Positions 57,664-64,000 of a stretch of 64,000 nucleotides of DNA are shown piece by piece. The notes under the pieces were generated by a model. It was not told the DNA's origin. It saw only the letters and a program-made list of their open reading frames with translations, and ran no database searches. The position numbers and the translations under genes were made by a program. Positions within the stretch are counted from its first letter, which is position 1; each line of letters starts with the position of its first letter. The DNA comes from Gordius sp. MW1 (lineage: Eukaryota; Nematomorpha; Gordioida; Gordea; Gordiidae): NCBI GenBank assembly GCA_964036665.1, contig OZ038533.1, forward strand, positions 15,409,075 through 15,473,074, given 5' to 3'.

Positions 57664-58447
57664 TCTAATATATAAAAATGAAACTATGTATGTGTGTATG
57701 CCGCCACCAATTTTGGAAAACTACCGGACCGATTTGGCTTAAAATTTCACACTTTATTCCTTACACTCCGGAGCATGTTTTAAGATTTGTTCAAGCCAAA
57801 TCGGTCCAGTAGTTTTTGAGATATTTAGTTTTAAACGTTTTGACGTTTAATCGAATGTCAATCAAACGCACCCTGCGTATCTATCGTTTGTAGTGTGATA
57901 AATGTAGGCATGTGCTGTTTTTACGATTGAAACATTGAGTATCAAAGTCATTTTTTTGCTTATTTTTCACCTCAATTATTATTATTATAGGACCGTCGTG
58001 TCCCCTCCTGCGTGGCTAAATAAATTAAAAAATCTAATTTTGTCATTTTTTGCGCGTTAAATAAGGAGAAAAATTAAAATAATTTTAACAAAGTGCCAAT
58101 AAATGTTGATATATCTCAGTTCTTCGGATATTATTAAGTTCAGAATTAAAAGTTTTATTCAGAAACAAATAATTATAATTATAATATTGTTTCTTAATTA
58201 CAAAAAATTAAAAAAAAAGCTTAAAGGGCCAGGGGGCCAAAGATTTTTCCCTTGGGGGGAGGCATGGGACCAGTTCTCTCTTGGGTGGGCCTGACCCTCT
58301 TTAACTATTTGTTTAAAAATCTTTGCATAATAAACACTTACCAATATTTGATATATTCTTAAACTATTGAAATTTATCTATAAGAAATATATATTCTGCT
58401 AATACACCCGGGTAAATGGCAAAACAACGTTTGCCGGGTTCAGCTAG
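57664..58447 (+). mobile_element. Non-autonomous Helitron, 784 bp
   Basis: Starts TCTAATATATAAAAATGAAA after an A and ends GGCAAAACAACGTTTGCC, GGGTTCAGCTAG before a T. The 5' part has ACTACCGGACCGATTTGGC and its inverted partner GCCAAATCGGTCCAGTAGT 80 bp further on. It has no coding content. Confidence 0.8.
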
Positions 58448-59065
58448 TATTATATAAAATGGCATTAATTTAAGATATGTCTGTAATGCAATGTAAGATT
58501 TATAACCTTAAACCCATCGGAATTAGAGGGGGGCAAGAATGAATTAGAAAGGGGCAAAATAATATTTTGATAATAATTTTAGAATTTTTGGACGATTAGG
58601 GGGCAAGACCGAATATATACATAATAATCTTTTGCTCGCGCCTTATGGTCTGTGTCATTTCAATGGGCTTGCATTATCTTAAGAGCACGGCGATGAAAAA
58701 TATTAAATTCACCGCCAATAAATCATGATTCGAGCTTATTCCTGAAGTCATTTCCCACTGCCACGTATAGCTGTCCGTGGGAAAAGCATGATGTGCCCAA
58801 AACTAAGCCACATAGACATATTGCTGATATGTTAATAAATTAATAGAAAAGTTTTTATAAATAAATACTTCAGGCTTTTTATATAAGAAAGATTATTTAC
58901 ATTATCGTATTTGCATGATGAAGTTGGGTATGCTTGATATTTTATTAAGTGAGGGGAGCAAGGAGGGGCGGCTGCCCCCTATAAATCCAAAAACCCCCTC
59001 AAATTCCGATGCTGGCTACGCCCATGCTATATGGTATTTTTATAAGTAGAATACTTTGCCTTTTT
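58448..59065. other. No gene; two decayed GC-rich MITE pieces
   Basis: 58511-58600 and 58949-59031 are fragments of the G-run/C-run MITE; the second keeps both GC arms and the end GCTGGCTACGCCCATG but lacks the middle. Confidence 0.6.
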
Positions 59066-59218
59066 CATAGGCGTAGCCAGCATTGAAATTAGAGGGGGGC
59101 AATAATGATTTAGGGAGGGAATAATCATTTTTTGAAATTTTAGCCATAATTTTAATAAATTTTTGGATTTTGAGGGGAGCAGCCGCCCCTCGCTGCCCCC
59201 CCCCTGGCTACGCCCATG
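59066..59218. mobile_element. GC-rich MITE with exact 8-bp target duplication
   Basis: 153 bp, left CATAGGCGTAGCCAGC, right CTGGCTACGCCCATG, flanked by GCCTTTTT (59058-59065 and 59219-59226). Confidence 0.9.
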
Positions 59219-59663
59219 GCCTTTTTATATAAGAAAATTATTAACATTGTTGCATTTTACAAACAGGATCCCTGTATGACGTCATGAAGTTGAATACGAT
59301 TGACATTTTATTAAGTGTCAAAACGTATAAAACAACAATACTAAATCGTCTTGTTTAAAAAATAGTTTAAGACCTATTCTCAGACCTACCAAATATGCAC
59401 AGAAATTTTCATAAGAATCAGTCAAGCCGTTTTGGAGAAGTTTGGCTACAAACACCGTGAAACGAGAATTTTATATTAGATTTTATAAACTTCTATCAAA
59501 TTATTAAATATAAATTAAAGCATAAGACAAAAATCGATGAGCGTTCATATAAATTACAATACTTTTATCACGAAATATTTAACAAAATTTCACATATCCA
59601 TCATGAGTTAAATAAAAAAAATATACATCGCTATAAAGGTTAGAAAAGTCTTTTTTAAATATT

Positions 59664-59669
59664 TTTATT
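59664..59669 (-). terminator. Candidate poly(A) signal of the START-domain gene
   Basis: AATAAA on the minus strand 14 nt after the stop codon, implying a very short 3' UTR if used. Confidence 0.5.
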
Positions 59670-59682
59670 GATCTGAAATCAA

Positions 59683-61218
59683 TTAAGATCCAGTTTTTCC
59701 GTTTAAGTCAATTGCTTTGCTGAGATTAGTGTAGAACGAGACTAAATTTGAGGGTAGAGCTGCGTGTATAAGCGAATGTGGCAATTTTCCTCCTAAATCA
59801 GCTTGGATATAATGAATTAAGCGCGTTTTCCCAGGTTCACTTTAGTGATAAAACATAGACAGCTTGTGTTTTTTAGAATAATTTTTACAAGAATTTTAAG
59901 TTTAATTATGTATGCTCCAAAAAGCTCCAATTACAAAGAAATTTTTTTTAAAATTTTCAATAAAATCTTTCAACATAGGTGAGCTTAGCAATTTTGTGAA
60001 TAATTGGATGGCGTTCGTTTCAAAAAGTTTCAAGGCAGGTTAATATCATGCTTAAATATAATTTGTGGAACTCTAAGGGAACTAATTGTTAAATACAATT
60101 CTTATAATGCTTTGGCAAATAAGATTTCAACAAAATTAATATTCTTTAAATTGAAAGGCTGCTTTATAAAGTAGCTTGGGTCACCTAAGTCACGAAGTTT
60201 TAAAATGCAGTAATAATTTAAATAAATATATATAAATATTGTAGTTAGGAAGTAAAATGTAATTATGTAACTTGGGAATTGGAAAACAGAATATTCCACA
60301 TGGATAGTTGAAGCCACGGATATAGGAACCTTGTCCCACAGGATATTTTGAATGTGTCACACTTTGAGCTGGATTATGTTTAAAATCATTTTTAAGATTA
60401 GAGATTTTTTATGAATTATGTTTTCTTAAAAAACAGGATAAAGGTTTTTTTTGAATTTACATTATTACATTTAACAAAATATCAAATTAAAAATTTCTTG
60501 TTCAAGAAATAGATAAGATTATACAAACTCACAGGTAAAGCACATGAATTCATCATTTTTGGTAACTTTAGTGACATCAACAAATTCACGTCCTGAGACT
60601 AGTCCCATCAAAGAACCCTTGACCAATGCACGGGTAATGTATACATCCTAAAATAATTTAATTTTTTACTGCATATTTAAACTTTCATATATTAATGTCA
60701 ATTAGTATCTCATATTATGTCCCATTTAAGAGTAATATAACTAATGAATCAGAAATTCATTAAAATGTGATTAATTAAAACAGGTAAAATTATTGCACTG
60801 AAATTTTTACAATTGAAACCTTCTCATATTCTTCAATTTTTTCCAACATCTCCAGACTTTTGTCCCATTTTAATCTTAAATTCATAGTATCATCCCTGAC
60901 AGGAAAAACAAGATTAAATACAACAGAAGGAGGTGCATTGAAACTGCAATCCAACTTATATCTATAGAAAATATTACACATTTGTATAACTTAATTATAA
61001 TTACTAATGCTATTTATCAATAATAAAAGGCATTTTACGCTTACATGTAACCTTCAAAATCAGCCGATGACCGATATAAGACTTTTGCATTTCCCTAGAT
61101 AATTATAGTTTAAATTGTTTTAAATACAAACCATTTTTTTAGCTAGTTTCCAGCCATCTAACTTATTGTAGTTCACAAGTTTGTCTAAAACTAAATTTGC
61201 AATTTCAGAGTAACTCAT
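59683..61218 (-). CDS. STARD5: START-domain lipid-transfer protein, six exons
   Basis: Exons: 61132-61218, 61045-61094, 60811-60961, 60533-60647, 60272-60368, 59683-59839. Every junction has GT-AG and the phases agree; the sum is 657 nt, 218 residues plus stop. Members of the STARD4/5/6 group are small one-domain proteins (human STARD5 has 213 residues) that carry sterols or bile acids between membranes in the cytosol. Matches along the whole length: GWKLAKK near the start, DFEGYIYK, LKWDKSLEM, GLVSGREFVDV (family SPRDFVDL), RGFNYPCG (RGFNHPCG) and QADLGGKLP...FYTNLSKA at the C-terminal helix. No signal peptide or membrane segment. Intron lengths are 37, 83, 163, 164 and 432 nt; the first is close to the smallest that animals splice. 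No frame is broken and the spacing is compact, so it is probably a working gene. STARD4 is the main alternative name. Confidence 0.9.
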
Positions 61219-61724
61219 TTTTTGTATCAGCTGTGTGCTTTAGCAACTCAAACCATCTCGCCAAACTCAAAGGCAATATTGTGATTGGTGGAAATAATCA
61301 CATGACTAAAAAAATTTAGTTTTGATTAGTAAGCGCGCTATTTTTGTCGTAGTTTTAATAATCTAATTTTATATAGTAATTTGATTTTAATATTTGTTTA
61401 GGTTACGGATTATACAACTATTTTAAGGAGAAACTGCTTTAATTTTATATGGGGTACGATATTACTGCAAGGATAGGGCAAGCAGAGGGAGAGGCAAATT
61501 GACTATTCTATGAAACAATGGTACACAGTATAAAAGGTGCGTTAAGTAATTATTAGAAATAAGGTATAATTGGTAAAGAAATTGCTATTAAAGAGATTTT
61601 TAATGCCTAGATAGTATTTCTGTGTAACTATCTCCACCTTCAAACAGTTAAAACTCTGGGTAATTTAATCAAAGTAGATATAACATGCTTAACACCTTTT
61701 AATCTTTAGTAAAATCCCCTCTGT
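61219..61724. other. 5' flank of the START-domain gene
   Basis: Holds the presumed promoter; I see no clear TATA box or other site. Nothing else recognised. Confidence 0.4.
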
Positions 61725-61931
61725 TGTGACAGGTATTTAGTTATTTGAATATAGGTTTCGCTAATTGTAACACTTAAAAATACACCTTACAAATTACCTA
61801 TTTTTAATATATGAATTTTTAGTTTGTATATATTACTCGCAGTTATCTATATAAAGCTCTTGTTATTTAATAAACGAGTCGCTTGAATTTAAATCTCAGT
61901 TTTGTGTTCTACCCTTGCCACTTCATTACAC
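61725..61931 (+). repeat. Solo-LTR-like remnant
   Basis: ATTACTCGCAGTTATCTAT, AAAGC and TTATTTAATAAA steps and the end TTGCCACTTCATTACA match the second half of the gypsy LTR at 1785-2061 read on its coding strand. The first half is unlike it and no clear target duplication is seen. Confidence 0.5.
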
Positions 61932-62304
61932 TCTAAAAATTTAAATATTGTACAAACAAAGTTTAGTAACATTGCAAAACATTCCTCCTATTAAAATCAG
62001 TTAAATAGGGGGTTTTTGGTGGAGTTTGTTCATGAGATGACAAAAATTTATAGCGCTTAGGGCAAAGTCGGATGTTATTTAACATCTTTGAATTAGCCGG
62101 AATAGCTGTATGGGTTTGTTTGAAGAAGAATGATAAAAAGTTTAAATCAAGGTTTTTTATTATTATTGTCATATGAGTTTACAACATGTTATTTAAAAGG
62201 GTAGCACCTACGCAACGGTTTATCCAAAACAATCGAGAAATACACGTATTCAATGAACCTGTGTCTAGATATTGCAAAGTCAATGACGAATATATCTGTA
62301 TAGT
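61932..62304. other. No gene recognised
   Basis: AT-rich, ends at the truncated LINE start. Confidence 0.5.
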
Positions 62305-63985
62305 TAGGACATAGATGAACAAGATGCAAAAAGGAAAAGAAAATGGCCCAGATGGAATACATATGGAAGCATTGCTCGGATGTTGTGAAGAAGGAGTCAC
62401 CACCTTGACGAACCTCCTTAACAAGATATCGGTAGAAGAGCGAATTCCTAATCAATGGAGAGCAAGCACGATTATACCCTTATTTAAAGGCAAAGGAGAC
62501 CCTCAAGACTGTGGCAATTACAGAGGTATCAAGCTAACTTGTCACTCATTGTAGCTTATGGAAATGATTTAAGTAACAAGGCTGAAAAACGAGGTGGAAA
62601 TATCGGCTAATCAATTCAGATTTGTGGTCGGCAACCACAATCGACCCAATGGATTCATGCCCAAAATACTAGTGGACAAAATAAAACGGATATGCATGCA
62701 TGCAGGTACATTTACGGTATTAACTTTTCCGACACTTTCATGGGGAGGGAATTTGATGTGCATCTAATCCTAACCCTAACCCTAACCTAAAACGCTGACC
62801 TAAAACACTATCCTGAACCTTAACCCATTATAGATCTTGAAACGGTTTTAAGATCTTGAAACCGTTTCAAGCGCAAAATAATGGATAAGTATGGCGAAAA
62901 GAGGAAAGACCTACATATGGTATTTATCGACTTGGAGAAAGCTTATGACACGATCCCCCGCGATTTAATATGGTGGTGCCTGAGAAAACAAAATATCCCT
63001 GAGCCATATATACGGCTTATAAAAAATATTTATGAAGCCTCAAACTCTTGCGTTAGAGCGACAGTTGGAGACTCTAAATCTTTTCGGGTTGAAATTGGAT
63101 TACATCAAGGATCTGCTTTAAGTCCCTTTTTATTTAATATAATTATAGACATGATAACGAAGGACATTCAAAAGCCATCGCCATGGGGTATGCTATATGC
63201 CGATGATATAGTATTATGCGAGAAAACAAGGGAGAAAGTATTCGAAGAAGCCGAAATAGGTCAAAGAGCTTAGCTGGATATGGTTTAAAGGTCAACGATC
63301 GAAAAACGGTATACATGGAAATGAACGGTACAAGCACCCCATCGCTGGATTACCATCTAAAGTACCTAAAAGTAGACAGGTTTACATACCTCGGCACGAT
63401 GCTACACCTAGAGGGAGGTTGCGCAACAGATATCAATGCCCGGATCCAAAAAGGATGGCTTAAATGACGAAGTATATCTGGTGTAATGTGCGACAAGAAA
63501 ATGCTAATATGGTTGAAGAGCAAAGCTTACACATCCATCGTAAGACCTGTATTACTCTATGGAAGGGAAACATGGCATTAAACACCCCGGAAGGAAAGCT
63601 ATTACAAGCCACAGAGATGAGAATGATACGGTGGAACTTGGGGTATACTAAGCTCGATCATATGACGAATGACTTTTTCATGACAAAAAAGGGTATTCAA
63701 TCTATGGCGGACATGATTAACGAAACGGCTAAGGTGGTATTGGCTTATACTAAGAAGGGACACGGATGATGTAAATTGAAAAGTACTGGACATGGAGGTA
63801 CCGGGGAAGAGAGGAAGAGGACGACCTCGTATCACGTGGAAAAGGCAAGTCGATAATGTTATGACAACTAAAGAGATTACTCAAGACATGGCACTCACCC
63901 GGACAAGATGGAAGAAACTTATCAAAACAAACCCCACGAATGTGGGACCAAATAACTGATAAAGAAAAAAGAAGAAGATATATAA
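62305..63985 (+). mobile_element. LINE RT part, 5'-truncated and broken
   Basis: Same family as positions 1-763. It begins inside the RT: 62315-62554 has GPDGIHMEALLG and WRASTIIPLFKGKGD. After an insertion (about 62690-62876) the frame 62881-63273 carries FIDLEKAYDTIPRDLIW, GLHQGSALSPFLF and the catalytic YADD step (LYADDIV). Further shifts at about 63260 and 63465 lead to the tail RGRGRPRITWKR-like region and the 3' end GATAAAGAAAAAAGAAGAAG. No endonuclease part remains. Confidence 0.88.
62690..62876. repeat. Insertion with CCCTAA steps inside the LINE RT
   Basis: Splits the RT frame after the ILVDK step; CAAAATA on both sides may be a target duplication. It contains CTAATCCTAACCCTAACCCT and an inverted AAACGGTTT...AAACCGTTTC pair. 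62740-62830 match 11935-12035 in reverse. Confidence 0.6.
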
Positions 63986-64000
63986 ATCCTACAAATACTA

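Noticed and set aside
60102..60317. Open frame reading past exon 5 of the START-domain gene as its C-terminus
   Set aside because: It lacks the family's last helix; the exon at 59683-59839 joins in phase and contains it.
60781..60810. A donor at 60798 (GTGCAA) for exon 3 of the START-domain gene
   Set aside because: GTAAAA at 60810 is a better donor and gives a domain length closer to the family.

Overview
The window is a stretch of an AT-rich, intron-bearing animal genome that consists mostly of nested mobile elements. There are no bacterial operons, ribosome binding sites or CRISPR arrays. Two spliced host genes can be read on the minus strand: a complete six-exon START-domain lipid-transfer gene (59683-61218, STARD5-like, 218 aa) and a four-part neuropeptide precursor with an FLRFamide at its C-terminus (coding parts 29397-34643, 112 aa). 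The spacing of the two cysteines in the precursor and its FLRF-G-RR end resemble arthropod myosuppressins, so an arthropod is my best guess; I cannot name the species. Introns range from 37 nt to 4.8 kb.

Layout. 1-763: 3' end of a LINE. 1785-8272: Ty3/gypsy element with an exact 5-bp target duplication and an internal 2.2-kb duplication of gag-pol. 8842-9059: frameshifted last exon of an RBM17/SPF45-like splicing factor. 9060-13340: mosaic of tRNA-derived SINE pieces and CCAATGG hairpin repeats. 14205-15290: non-coding repeat rich in TACTGAGCA, followed by a 128-bp tandem repeat and a decayed retroelement (15745-16912). 17029-18027: 1 kb of perfect (CATA)n. 20425-24610: a second LINE, split by a nested 1.65-kb LTR element that carries no pol. 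24774-27121: a small LTR retrotransposon whose pol core is replaced by a kinesin light chain segment. 28681-29072 and 50983-53514: short and long members of a family with terminal inverted repeats and 8-bp target duplications; the long one contains exon-like duplicated blocks. 29.4-34.6 kb: the neuropeptide gene, whose large intron is full of repeats. 34.6-47.2 kb: AT-rich DNA with MITEs and a second TACTGAGCA element. 47.3-58.4 kb: Helitron ends, a long decayed LINE (47517-50485) and a Helitron with helicase remnants. 59-61.2 kb: a GC-rich MITE and the lipid-transfer gene. 62.3-64 kb: a LINE of the same family as the one at position 1.

The most notable object is the LTR element at 24774-27121: LTR, primer site, gag, zinc knuckle, protease, kinesin light chain coiled coil/TPR, integrase tail, polypurine tract, LTR. 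It is built like a transducing retrovirus, but in a Ty3/gypsy-like retrotransposon, and it is now broken by frameshifts. Second is the 2.5-kb inverted-repeat element with exon-like tandem blocks separated by 37-nt GT-AG spacers.
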